Positions 43,164 to 51,321 of a stretch of DNA of 60,773 nucleotides are shown here, in pieces (positions within the stretch are counted from its first letter, which is position 1; each line of letters starts with the position of its first letter). The DNA is taken from NCBI GenBank assembly GCA_020346605.1, contig CP070784.1, positions 1,554,449 through 1,615,221 on the forward strand. The letters run 5' to 3'. The position numbers and the translations under genes were made by a program. The notes below the pieces were generated by a model that ran no database searches, was not told where the DNA came from, and saw nothing but the letters and a program-made list of their open reading frames with translations. The DNA comes from Candidatus Bathyarchaeota archaeon (GTDB lineage: Archaea > Thermoproteota > Bathyarchaeia > TCS64).

Positions 43164-43942
43164 GCGGTGGGGGTTCTCCGTCGGGTTCCAGGGAGGGCTC
43201 CAGATGGCTGCTCATCACGTTAAAGGCCTTATCAGTTTTGACTCTGGGGCCCTTGATGCTCCTCGGCGGCTTCGCACCAACAGTCTCCGGAGGGCTCCTG
43301 GGATGCTCCTCCGGAGTCCCCTTCGTCCTCTGCACCATCTGCCCCAGTCCCTGCACCTTCAGCCTAGTCAGGCCGTGGCTCTTCGGAGGGATCGTGGCAT
43401 CCAGTGCCCTAATCGGAAAAGCGTTCTGCGGTTTGGCCTGCCCCATTGGGATCGTCACCGATCTTCTCCATACTTTGTTCGATGGAGGAAAAGGGTCACC
43501 TCCGAAGACCAGATCGTTGAGGAACGTGAGGCATGGCCTGACTGCACTGACCCTCTACCTTATGGTCGAAGCCGCTGGCGTGCTGCTGGGGCTCCTCCCC
43601 AACGTCGGCCTGTGGTCCGTCCTGATCGCTCGCAGGAGGCTGACCTCTTTCATCTTCGCGGTCGGGCTGTTGGCCTTCCTTGTGACGTCGATGCTGACGT
43701 ACAGGTTCGGGTGTAGGCAGCTCTGCCCCATCGGAGGACTACTCTCGCCTACGAACCGGCTCAGCTATCTCTCGTTTGAGCGGGGAACCGAGGAGTGCTC
43801 AGCTTGTGGAAGCTGCGACGCAGAGTGCCCCCAGGACCTCACCTTCCCCTCGGCCTCCCCGGACTGCATGAGATGCATGGTCTGTTATACATCCTGCAGT
43901 GGACGGGGGATCAGCGTGAGACGAAGGCCATCACGCGAATAA
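43160..43942 (+). CDS. NapH-like membrane ferredoxin with CxxxCP motifs
   Basis: 260 residues, start GTG overlapping the previous stop (GTGA). Four to five helices alternate with the two C-x-x-x-C-P motifs typical of quinol-linked NapH/CcoG proteins (F-C-G-L-A-C-P-I-G near 88-96 and G-C-R-Q-L-C-P-I-G near 188-196). The C-terminal tail binds two [4Fe-4S] clusters (C-S-A-C-G-S-C-D-A-E-C-P and C-M-R-C-M-V-C-Y-T-S-C). An extra C-T-I-C-P-S-P-C stretch lies near 58-65. Together with the CcdA-like protein it could link membrane thiols to an iron-sulfur chain. The electron partners are not identified. Confidence 0.85.
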   Translation: MSGGGSPSGSREGSRWLLITLKALSVLTLGPLMLLGGFAPTVSGGLLGCSSGVPFVLCTICPSPCTFSLVRPWLFGGIVASSALIGKAFCGLACPIGIVTDLLHTLFDGGKGSPPKTRSLRNVRHGLTALTLYLMVEAAGVLLGLLPNVGLWSVLIARRRLTSFIFAVGLLAFLVTSMLTYRFGCRQLCPIGGLLSPTNRLSYLSFERGTEECSACGSCDAECPQDLTFPSASPDCMRCMVCYTSCSGRGISVRRRPSRE

Positions 43943-44053
43943 CCCCATTGGAGTGGAGAAGATTCATTCGAGATGTTTTTACTTTCGTTCTATTGTGTAG
44001 GTTTTTAAAACCTGACATTCAGGAAGTATTGGCTCGCAATATCGCGTAGAGCC

Positions 44054-44959
44054 TTGATCCTCGGTCTCGTCGTGGGCCTCATCTCGTCGACGTTTTTCAC
44101 CGAGAGCTGCTCCAGTATCATGATCGAGCTGGATGTCTCCGATCTGTGGGATATCGCCGACGAGGTGCTGATAGTGGACGTCAAGGGCATATCCACACAC
44201 AGGGGGTCGGCGGGGATGATCTACAGGAAAGTGAACGCTAGGATCGTCGAGAGCCTGACCGGCCCCTTTGCAGAGGCCAGCGTGGAGATTATTGTCATGG
44301 GCGGGACCATAGGACAGGATGGCGTGTGGGTCGAGGACGAGCCCGATTTCACCTTCTGGGAGAGGGCGCTGGTCTTCCTCAACCGCTTCGAGGGTGACGC
44401 AACCCTGCCTGGTGTGGAAGGTTACCGCGTAGTTGGGGGTCCCCAAGGCAAGTTCAATGTGATCGGCGACATAGCGAGGAGCGTCACCGGGAAGGTGATA
44501 CGGCTCGACGAGCCCGAAGTAACAGCCCCAAGGTTGGCGATCTCGAATTTCACCATTGTCCCGGAGAGGCTTGAACTGTGGGAGGACGTGAATATCAGCC
44601 TCAGGGTGGTCAACTCAGGTGCTGAGGCGGCATCCTATAACGTCACGATCCAGATCACAGGCCAATACGAAGCGGATGAGGGGTCGTTCCAGCATCAGAT
44701 CCTGAACTCACGACTCGAGGGGGGCGAAGATAGGATCGAGTCCTTCAGGTTCACGCCGTCCATCAGAGGAGCCTATAATGTCGGTGTCGAGTTGAGCTGG
44801 TTCGGGGGCGAATGCAGGAAGGCTACGTCCGGCGGGTTCCTGGTCAGCCCCGCCTTTGTAGACGACGGGCATGGCTCTTTTCTCACGGGTGTCAGCGTCG
44901 CATTGGCGTTCGCCATTGTCCTTGTTGTCCTGAGAATGGTGTCGTCGAGGCAGGGCTAA
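44054..44959 (+). CDS. surface protein with CARDB-like domain and two membrane helices
   Basis: 301 residues from a TTG at 44054; the frame remains open back to 44009 and gives a more basic signal sequence, so the start is uncertain. A signal/anchor helix at the N-terminus leads to a beta-rich domain (about 30-140, with G-G-x-x-G-Q-D-G and G-P-Q-G-K-F) and then a CARDB/NEW3-type Ig-like domain (about 160-265, containing W-E-D-V-N-I-S-L-R-V-V-N-S-G-A). A C-terminal membrane helix (about 276-294) anchors it. The protein is likely exposed outside the cell. It may be the outer partner of the CcdA-NapH operon. Confidence 0.7.
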   Translation: MILGLVVGLISSTFFTESCSSIMIELDVSDLWDIADEVLIVDVKGISTHRGSAGMIYRKVNARIVESLTGPFAEASVEIIVMGGTIGQDGVWVEDEPDFTFWERALVFLNRFEGDATLPGVEGYRVVGGPQGKFNVIGDIARSVTGKVIRLDEPEVTAPRLAISNFTIVPERLELWEDVNISLRVVNSGAEAASYNVTIQITGQYEADEGSFQHQILNSRLEGGEDRIESFRFTPSIRGAYNVGVELSWFGGECRKATSGGFLVSPAFVDDGHGSFLTGVSVALAFAIVLVVLRMVSSRQG

Positions 44960-45062
44960 ACCCGCCAATGTGGGGGTGGCTCGGACGATCTGGGCAGCTG
45001 CGACTCTGGCTACGGACATAAAAAAGGTGAGGTTTATGTTACTTGGGTCAATCTGGACGGCT

Positions 45063-45896
45063 TCATCCCTTCTTTGACCAGACCTGGTACTTGTGCCTGA
45101 GGGAGCGCTCCCTGCGGTCCCCTATGGAGTCGTAGAACGCAGGGTAGCCGTCGTGCCCCACGGCCTCCTCCATGGAGGCCCCGCTGGCGATGAGGGCCTT
45201 CATCTCGTCCCTGGCCGCCTCGAACCAAGCCAGCTGGGTCTCCACCTCCGCCTTGTCGCAGAGGGGGCCGTGCCCTGGTATGATAGTGTCGATGTCCATC
45301 TGCAGCATAGCCCTGTATGCCTCGATCCAGACGTCCGGGTTCGCGGTCGGCTCCCCGGCCTACGGGAAGGTCTTGGCGAAGAGGTTGTCGCCTGCGAAGA
45401 GGACCCTCTCCTCCGGCACGTAGACGACTGATGAGCAGTCGGAGTGGCCCCCCAAGTTGATGAACTCCAGACCGGGGAGCGTGTACCTCTCCTCGAAGGT
45501 CTCCGTGGGGAGCACGATCCTCAGGCCCTCGAAGAGCCAGGCCCTCTCCGGCCGGTTCGCCTTGATGTCCTCCAGCATCTTCTCCAGGTTCCCCGGGGCC
45601 CACTCTCCGCGCAGGTTCTCCTCCATCTTCTCCTTGAGCCGCCTTTGGGACACGATGGTGCAGTCCTCGAAGGCCTGGTTGCCGAAGACGTGATCCCAGT
45701 GGACGTGGGTGAGCAGCAGGTGGGTGACCGGCTTGGGGGAGACTGTGGCGATGCTCTCCCTGAACCTGTAGGCTGAGACGGGGTACTGTGCGTCGACCGC
45801 CACGACCGCGTCGTCCATGAGGACGATGCCCACGTTCCCCCCTGTCTCGCTGTCGCAGTTCGCGTATACTCTTTCTGTAACCTTGTCGAGTCTCAA
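45063..45896 (-). pseudogene. metallo-beta-lactamase fold hydrolase interrupted by an in-frame TAG
   Basis: The zinc motif T-H-V-H-W-D-H and the later G-G-H-S-D and F-A-G-D-N-L-F-A-K-T-F-P belong to a glyoxalase II-like MBL hydrolase. At 45360-45362 the frame meets TAG, and immediately behind it the same frame continues with A-G-E-P-T-A-N-P-D-V-W-I-E-A and I-I-P-G-H-G-P-L-C, the normal C-terminal half. The codon before the homology usually encodes tyrosine in relatives (TAC to TAG would suffice). The whole is about 277 codons, a normal family length. Either a recent nonsense mutation, a base error, or read-through. Confidence 0.8.
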
Positions 45897-46015
45897 CTAG
45901 AACACCTGCTCAATATTTGGGGCTCACATTTGAAATGTTTTATCAAAGCCGGCGGGGAGGCCCCCTCCCTGCTCCGTTCCCCCACAATAAAAAGTAGGGG
46001 TGTAGTGTATCCGGG

Positions 46016-46459
46016 TCAGTATCTTCTTCTGGATCTCCCGCCAAAGCGGTTCCTGTCTCGACCGTATCCCCTGGGCTGGTCGAACACCCTGCTGGACAGG
46101 TTGTTGTCCATGTTGACGTCCTCGAAGGGCGCCTCGTCGAGGACGTCGTAGCTGCCATAGCGCCCCAGGTTAAGGCGCATCGAGCCCCGGAAGAGGTTGA
46201 TGTATGCGTCCTTGATGTTGAGCACCATCCCCTCCTCGACGGCGTTCAGGACGTCGTCCCAGAGCGTCATGTAGATGGTCCCCGTCTCGTCACCGACGAG
46301 GGCCTCCGCCACCCTGTGCGTCGACATGTCACGCCTAGACGTGACCTCGCGCTCCTCTGTCTTCGACATCACCTTGACAACTGTGTATATCCGCCTCGAA
46401 TAGGAGTTTAGATTGCCAATCTTAGTCATCTCAGCGCTCGCGTCATCATTCGCAGACAT
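46016..46459 (-). CDS. single-strand DNA-binding protein, RPA/crenarchaeal SSB-like OB fold
   Basis: 147 residues: one OB fold (about 10-105; K-I-G-N-L-N-S-Y-S, V-A-E-A-L-V-G-D-E-T-G-T-I, and L-W-D-D-V near 67-71), then an acidic linker and a C-terminal glycine/arginine-rich tail (R-G-Y-G-R-D-R-N-R-F-G-G-R-S-R-R-R). It binds single-stranded nucleic acid in replication, repair or transcription. A TATA-like GCTTAAATGG lies about 45 bases upstream. It is divergent from the Alba gene across 211 bases. Confidence 0.88.
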   Translation of the reverse strand: MSANDDASAEMTKIGNLNSYSRRIYTVVKVMSKTEEREVTSRRDMSTHRVAEALVGDETGTIYMTLWDDVLNAVEEGMVLNIKDAYINLFRGSMRLNLGRYGSYDVLDEAPFEDVNMDNNLSSRVFDQPRGYGRDRNRFGGRSRRRY

Positions 46460-46633
46460 TCCAATTCTTCTCTTGCCTAGCGTGGCAAAAACAGACCGCG
46501 AACCATTTAAGCATTATCATAAACCTTCCCCGGTGGCCTTCGTCGGTAGGCGGGACCCATCAGGGCGCCCGTGGGATCTGGAGTATATATATGGGATTGT
46601 CGAAAATTGCCTTTCAGGCCTTGTTTCTATCCT

Positions 46634-46646
46634 AAACTTTAATAGC
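46634..46646 (+). promoter_or_regulatory. TATA-like box of the Alba gene
   Basis: AAACTTTAATAGC lies about 30 bases before the ATG at 46671, the usual archaeal distance, and points to a short leader. Confidence 0.55.
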
Positions 46647-46670
46647 TAACAGGGTGTTTTCTACTGTGCC

Positions 46671-46943
46671 ATGTCGGATAACAGCGTGATATACATTGGC
46701 AGTAAACCCGTGATGAACTACTGCTTGGCGGTCCTGAGCTCGCTGCAGGGGGACGCTTCTTCAGTGTTCCTGAAGGCGAGGGGTCGGGCCATCAGTACAG
46801 CAGTCGACGTCGCCGAGGTGACTAAGAACAGGTTCCTGCAGGATCTCAGCGTAAAGAGCATCGAGATCGGCACAGAGGAACTAGAGTCCGAAGGCAGAAC
46901 TCGGAACGTCAGTACGATATCCATCGAACTGGGAAAGGGCTGA
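46671..46943 (+). CDS. albA: Alba DNA/RNA-binding chromatin protein
   Basis: 90 residues, full Alba length. It has the I-G-S-K-P-V-M-N-Y opening with the conserved lysine (usually acetylated or contacting DNA) in G-S-K-P, the K-A-R-G-R-A-I-S-T-A-V-D-V-A-E-V loop-helix, and the closing V-S-T-I-S-I-E-L strand. Alba coats double-stranded DNA and RNA in archaea. It is a strong marker of archaeal origin. It is transcribed away from the SSB-like gene. Confidence 0.95.
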   Translation: MSDNSVIYIGSKPVMNYCLAVLSSLQGDASSVFLKARGRAISTAVDVAEVTKNRFLQDLSVKSIEIGTEELESEGRTRNVSTISIELGKG

Positions 46944-47032
46944 GTCCCCCACCAGCAGCGCGGGCTACTGAATCCAACTCCGTCAACTGGTTTTTGTGTT
47001 TTACCAGTCCATTTACGGGATACTAGAGGCGA

Positions 47033-47743
47033 CTAGGATCCCTGCTTGGTCTTGAAGACCCGCATGTCCGCGGGGAGCTTCTCTGAGGCGTACCTGAGCA
47101 CAAGGGCTGGGGCCTCCTCCCTCTACCTGAGGGGGTAGCTCCTGACCTCCGCAGGGTGCTCCTTTGACGCCTCCTTGAGGAGCAAGCCCACCCCCTTCTG
47201 GACCATGTCCTCGCCGTTGGTCATGAGTCTGTCCGCGATGGCGAACGCCTCGCCGAGCATCCCGCCCTTCCTGGCGATGGGGACCAGGGACACGGCTGCC
47301 GCCCTCCTCCTCCATCGGTTCTCCGAGCCGGTCCACTCGAGGAGCCTCTCGGCGTGGGATGGATCCAGCCTGACTGTCTCGGAGATCAGCCAGGTCCTGA
47401 GGCCGTCCGTGTTCGCCCAGTTGGTGAGGTGGTCGACCCAGCCGTCGAAGACGTCGAAGAGCTCCGGTGTGAGGCGCCGCTTCATCCGCCTCATCAATCT
47501 AATGCCCACTGAGGCGTTGTCGAGCACGCGTGTCCTGACCAGCGCCCCGGCGACTTCCAGCGCGAGCTTTAGGTTCCCCTTGACACGTGGATAGAACATC
47601 CTGGTGACCTCGTCGATGCCACTGCTGGACAGGCCCAGGCACTCAATGGGCTCCCTGAAGTAGCGCTTGTATTTGGCTGCTGCCTCGGGGTCTGCCTTCG
47701 ACGATATCTTGGCCTTGATCTCGGCGACTAGGTCCTCGCTCAT
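47033..47743 (-). pseudogene. AlkD-like DNA alkylation repair protein with an in-frame TAG
   Basis: The HEAT-like helical frame from the ATG at 47743 runs through R-M-F-Y-P-R-V-K-G-N, W-V-D-H-L-T-N-W-A-N-T-D and R-W-R-R-R-A-A-A-V-S-L to about residue 206, and then meets TAG at 47123-47125. The same frame continues with R-E-E-A-P-A-L-V-L-R-Y-A-S-E-K-L-P, the expected last helix, before a TAG at 47033-47035. Relatives generally have a tryptophan at this place (TGG to TAG). The protein would otherwise be complete and would excise or recognise alkylated bases. Confidence 0.75.
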
Positions 47744-47817
47744 GTCGCATCACTGGGGCCTTTGGCCTCTTCCGGTTAATAGTTTTGAGGAGATTCGGCG
47801 GCAGTTAGATTCGGTGG

Positions 47818-49023
47818 TCAGATGGCCTTGGCTTTCCTCAGGGCTTCGACCTCCTCGTCGGTGTAGCCGGCCAGCTCCTTGAGGACCTCCTCGTTGTGCT
47901 GCCCCAGGAGGGGTGGCGGCGTGGTCAGCCTGCAGGGGTTCTCTGAGAGCTTGAGGGTGGGCCCGATCTGCTTGATGGTCCCCGCCTGGGGGTGCTCCAT
48001 CTCCAGCAGCATCTTCCTGTGGAGGACCTGGGGGTCGCTGAAGATCTCGTCCAGCGTGTAGACAGGTGCGCAGGGGAAGCCCACCGCCCTCAGCGCCTCC
48101 AGCCACTCGTCCCTGGAGCGCCCCCTGAACTCCTCCTGGAGGGCGGATATCAGGAGGTCCCTGTGCTCCACCCGTCCCTCAGCGGCGGCGTACCTCGGGT
48201 CCTCCTTCATCCCCTGGAGGCCCATGCCGTCGCAGAGGAGCCCCCAGAGCCTGTCGTTCCCCGCCGCGATCAGTATGCCTTTACCGTCGCCTGCGACGAA
48301 GGCCTGGTAGGGGACGATGCTGGGGTGGGCGGAGCCCATCTTGGGGGGCACCACCCCGGTCGTGAAGTAGTTTCCGGCCATATATGTCATCCAGGAGACG
48401 GCGCCGTCGATCATGGAGACGTCTAGGTACTGGCCCTCGCCGGTGCTCTCCCTGGCTCTGAGGGCCGAGAGGATGGCGATTGTGGCCCACATTCCGGCGC
48501 CGATGTCGGTAATCGCCACGCCGATTCTGACGGGGGGTCCGTCAGGGTCGCCGGTGATCCCCATGAGCCCCCCCATGCCCTGGATGATGAGGTCGTAACC
48601 CGGCCACTTGGCGTAGGGCCCGGTCTGGCCGAAGCTGCTGATGCTGCAGTAGACCAGCCTCGGGTTGACCTCGCGGAGCTTGTCGTAGTGGACGCCGAGC
48701 CTCTCGGTGACTCCCGGACGGAAGTTCTCCAGGAGCACATCGGATTTCTCGGCGATCCTGTAGAGGGCCTCCCTAGCCTCGTCGGTCTTGAGGTCCAGGG
48801 TGATGCTCTTCTTGCCCCTGTTGATGGAGAGGAAGTAGCTGCTGGCGCCGTCGATGAAGGGCGGGAATGCGCGGGTGTCGTCGCCCCTGCCTGGCATCTC
48901 CACCTTGATGACCTCGGCGCCCAGGTCCGAGAGGGTCATGGAGCAGAAGGGCCCGGCGAGCACGCGGCTCAGGTCGAGGACCCTGATCCCCTTGAGAGGG
49001 GGATCCCCCTTTTCGATGGACAT
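47818..49023 (-). CDS. CaiB/BaiF family III CoA transferase
   Basis: 401 residues with the formyl-CoA-transferase fold: L-D-L-S-R-V-L-A-G-P-F-C near 16-27, the E-N-F-R-P-G-V near 99-105 and the catalytic aspartate in G-Y-D-L-I-I-Q-G-M-G-G-L-M-G near 142-155. It transfers CoA between carboxylic acids in the cytoplasm; the substrate pair cannot be read. It may serve the same acyl-CoA metabolism as the ligase at 57645. The ATG at 49023 has no strong ribosome site. Confidence 0.92.
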   Translation of the reverse strand: MSIEKGDPPLKGIRVLDLSRVLAGPFCSMTLSDLGAEVIKVEMPGRGDDTRAFPPFIDGASSYFLSINRGKKSITLDLKTDEAREALYRIAEKSDVLLENFRPGVTERLGVHYDKLREVNPRLVYCSISSFGQTGPYAKWPGYDLIIQGMGGLMGITGDPDGPPVRIGVAITDIGAGMWATIAILSALRARESTGEGQYLDVSMIDGAVSWMTYMAGNYFTTGVVPPKMGSAHPSIVPYQAFVAGDGKGILIAAGNDRLWGLLCDGMGLQGMKEDPRYAAAEGRVEHRDLLISALQEEFRGRSRDEWLEALRAVGFPCAPVYTLDEIFSDPQVLHRKMLLEMEHPQAGTIKQIGPTLKLSENPCRLTTPPPLLGQHNEEVLKELAGYTDEEVEALRKAKAI

Positions 49024-49078
49024 GGTGAACTATAGCATCGAACCATGTTTTAGGCTTTCCACGGCGTCCGTGATGCGA

Positions 49079-49282
49079 TCAGTTAAAAGCTTCCAGTGCT
49101 TTCCTGAGGAGCCTTGAGACCTCCTCCGCCTTCTCTGCCGCCGCTCTCAGGTTCTCAGCGACAGAGACCAGCCCCTTCCCGGCGGCTTCCTCGGCGGCCT
49201 CCTGGAACCGGGTCCCGTGCTCGTCGTTGTGCTCTGCCCAGTGCTCTATGAGCTTCATGAGCCTCAGGTTGTCATCGCTCAT
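49079..49282 (-). CDS. small helical protein of unknown function (DUF8180-like)
   Basis: 67 residues, almost wholly helical and charged, with W-A-E-H-N-D-E-H at about 14-21 followed by F-Q-E-A-A-E-E-A-A and alanine-rich heptads. The H-W-x-x-H-N-x-x-H motif resembles small archaeal helical proteins that may bind metal. It lies between the CoA-transferase gene and the 157-residue protein gene on the same strand. No function is known. Confidence 0.6.
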   Translation of the reverse strand: MSDDNLRLMKLIEHWAEHNDEHGTRFQEAAEEAAGKGLVSVAENLRAAAEKAEEVSRLLRKALEAFN

Positions 49283-49325
49283 ATCGAGGTAGATACGTGT
49301 GCGCAGTTAAAAGGGCTGGGGGGCG

Positions 49326-49799
49326 TCAGTCCTCTTCGATGTAGACCCTCTCTAGGCAGAACTCCTCGGCGCTCTCCCTGACGAGCCTGGGCTCCAGCCT
49401 TAGCCTGGGGTCGAAGCGGCGGAGAGTGGCCTGGATGGAGGGGAGGGTCAGGTTGGTGCATAGGCCTCCTAGGAAGTAGCCGCAGTCCACCCCCACGTCC
49501 AGCAGGGCCTCGTAGAAGGGGCATCGCTTCACCCTGAGGGTGACATGGTCGTCCCCCCTCTCGTGGACTGCGACCTCAGCTCCGGCCCCCTCCATGAAGT
49601 CCCTGTAAACCGTCACACCGATTTCCAGGGGATCGAGGCCTTCCGGCATGCTCCGCCTGAGCTCTCTCTCGATGATCCTGGCCTGCCCCTCGGCGGCTTC
49701 CTGGAGCATCTCGATGGTCCTGTCCGTGCCCAGCTCCTCCATGACCTCCATGAGGAAGAGTACGAGGAGCGCGTAAGAGCGCCTGATGCCCTCGAACAT
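49326..49799 (-). CDS. L-2-amino-thiazoline-4-carboxylic acid hydrolase-like protein
   Basis: 157 residues with a helical N-terminal half. The C-terminal half contains C-P-F-Y-E-A near 92-97, G-V-D-C-G-Y-F near 102-108, L-C-T-N-L near 112-116 and E-F-C-L-E-R near 148-153, four separated cysteines typical of the ATC-hydrolase-like family (PF14196). This assignment is by pattern only and the true substrate is unknown. Upstream of it is the start of the flavodoxin gene. Confidence 0.6.
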   Translation of the reverse strand: MFEGIRRSYALLVLFLMEVMEELGTDRTIEMLQEAAEGQARIIERELRRSMPEGLDPLEIGVTVYRDFMEGAGAEVAVHERGDDHVTLRVKRCPFYEALLDVGVDCGYFLGGLCTNLTLPSIQATLRRFDPRLRLEPRLVRESAEEFCLERVYIEED

Positions 49800-49856
49800 A
49801 ACTGAATATCCGACGCTCCTAGGTTTAAGGGATTTCGTGACGGCTTGATCGAGGGC

Positions 49857-50330
49857 TCAGGCGCTGCTCACTCGCTCCACGAACTCTTCTATTTTCTTGA
49901 GGCTATCGGGGTTCTCCCGTTCTTCACCTATCAGGCCCATCGTCGCGATGGGTCTCTTCCCCAGGAGCTCCTCCATCGGTCCGAACACCTTGCCGGGGTC
50001 ATCTCCGTCTCCGGTGCAGAAGAAGGCGGCTTCCTGTATCCTGTCCCTGTGCTCTGTGATGAACGCCCTTACGGGGCTCGACATGTTCGACGCCCAGATA
50101 GGTGTGCCGACGAGGACGAGGTCGTAGGCGCCGGGGTCCCTTTCCAGTGCATTTATCTTGGGCAGCATCATCCTGGTGGACTCCATGCCCGACTTGAGCC
50201 AGCCGATGGCACCGCCCCTGCCCTTGGACTCCCTTATCTCCTCTATGTCGGAGCCGAGCCTCCCTTCGATCTCCTCCGCCAGCCTCCGGGTCCTGCCTGA
50301 CCTGCTGAAAAAGACGATCAGCGTCTTCAT
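49857..50330 (-). CDS. flavodoxin family protein
   Basis: 157 residues from the ATG at 50330. The FMN phosphate loop is S-R-S-G-R-T-R-R at about 9-16 and the second FMN loop T-P-I-W-A-S-N-M-S-S near 76-85. The protein would carry electrons between reductases and acceptors. It is divergent from the PRPP synthase gene, with only about 80 bases between. Confidence 0.88.
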   Translation of the reverse strand: MKTLIVFFSRSGRTRRLAEEIEGRLGSDIEEIRESKGRGGAIGWLKSGMESTRMMLPKINALERDPGAYDLVLVGTPIWASNMSSPVRAFITEHRDRIQEAAFFCTGDGDDPGKVFGPMEELLGKRPIATMGLIGEERENPDSLKKIEEFVERVSSA

Positions 50331-50413
50331 ACGCCATCTCACGTATGATCGCAGTAAAAAAAAGTTGTCTTGAGAGCCGTGCGGGGATGACGGCGTACGT
50401 AAATCTAAATTGG

Positions 50414-51319
50414 ATGTTGAGGTCTGTTCATACGGTACCCGGCTTGGTCTTGGTCTACGGTCCCGGCTCGAAGCGGATGGGGAGGGAGGTCGCGGAGCTC
50501 CTAGGCATCGAGCCTGTGCTTGTCGAGCATCGGATCTTTCCAGACGGTGAGAGCCACCTGCGTGTGGCGGGTGACGTCGTTGGCCTCGACGTCGTCCTGG
50601 TCCATTCCACGGCGCCTCCGCAGGACGCGCGCATGGTCCAGCTCCTTTTCACGTTGGACGTCCTCCGGGAGGGGGCTGAGAGTGTCACCGTTGTGGCCCC
50701 CTACTTGGCGTACGCTAGACAGGACCGGCGTCAGGCGCCCGGCGAGGCCGTGAGCATTACGAGTGTCATCAGGCTGCTCCGCGCTCTCGACGTCTCCAAG
50801 CTGGTCACGGTGAACGTTCACAATCCGGCGGTCTTCGAGGGGCAGGGGCTCGTCCTCTGCGACGTCTCGGCGGTACCCCTCCTGGCTGACCACTTCTTGG
50901 AGGAGGGCTTCGGCGGTAGCTTCTCCCTTTCGCTGGGGAAGAAGCCTGTGGACGTCAGGCACGCCGAGGAGGCCGCTTCGGTTCTGGGCGGGGGCTTTGC
51001 GAGGCTCGAGACGTTCAGGAACCCCTCCACAGGGCGGGTGACGCTTGGCGAGCCCGATTTCGAGGTGGACGGGCTTAGGGTGGTGGTCTTCGACGACGTC
51101 GTCTCCAGCGGAGGCACCCATCTGCGGGCGGTCGAGCTGCTCAGGGGGATGGGCGCCGCTGAGGTCCACCTAGCCTGCGTTCACTCTCTCCTGGCTGGCG
51201 AGAGGCTCGAGGCGGTTCGGGGCGCCTTCGACGGCTTCGTCTGCACCGACACCGTCCCGAACGAGTACAGCAGGGTGGGGGTCGCCCCGCTCCTGGCCGA
51301 CGCGATCAGGGAGGGCTAG
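50414..51319 (+). CDS. prs: ribose-phosphate pyrophosphokinase (PRPP synthase)
   Basis: 301 residues from the ATG at 50414; upstream ATG codons at 50345 and 50387 are possible. The ATP/ribose-phosphate motifs are complete: F-P-D-G-E-S near 42-47, A-Y-A-R-Q-D-R-R near 102-109, and the PRPP loop V-F-D-D-V-V-S-S-G-G-T-H near 220-231. It makes PRPP for nucleotide, histidine and tryptophan synthesis in the cytoplasm. Convergent with the amidohydrolase gene, whose stop lies two bases away. Confidence 0.9.
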   Translation: MLRSVHTVPGLVLVYGPGSKRMGREVAELLGIEPVLVEHRIFPDGESHLRVAGDVVGLDVVLVHSTAPPQDARMVQLLFTLDVLREGAESVTVVAPYLAYARQDRRQAPGEAVSITSVIRLLRALDVSKLVTVNVHNPAVFEGQGLVLCDVSAVPLLADHFLEEGFGGSFSLSLGKKPVDVRHAEEAASVLGGGFARLETFRNPSTGRVTLGEPDFEVDGLRVVVFDDVVSSGGTHLRAVELLRGMGAAEVHLACVHSLLAGERLEAVRGAFDGFVCTDTVPNEYSRVGVAPLLADAIREG

Positions 51320-51321
51320 CT

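Noticed and set aside
20478..47125. Global recoding of TAG as pyrrolysine or another amino acid
   Set aside because: Many confident genes end at TAG with no sensible extension (for example at 2808, 14252, 31158, 34750, 59337), so TAG is a working stop in this genome; only local read-through remains possible.
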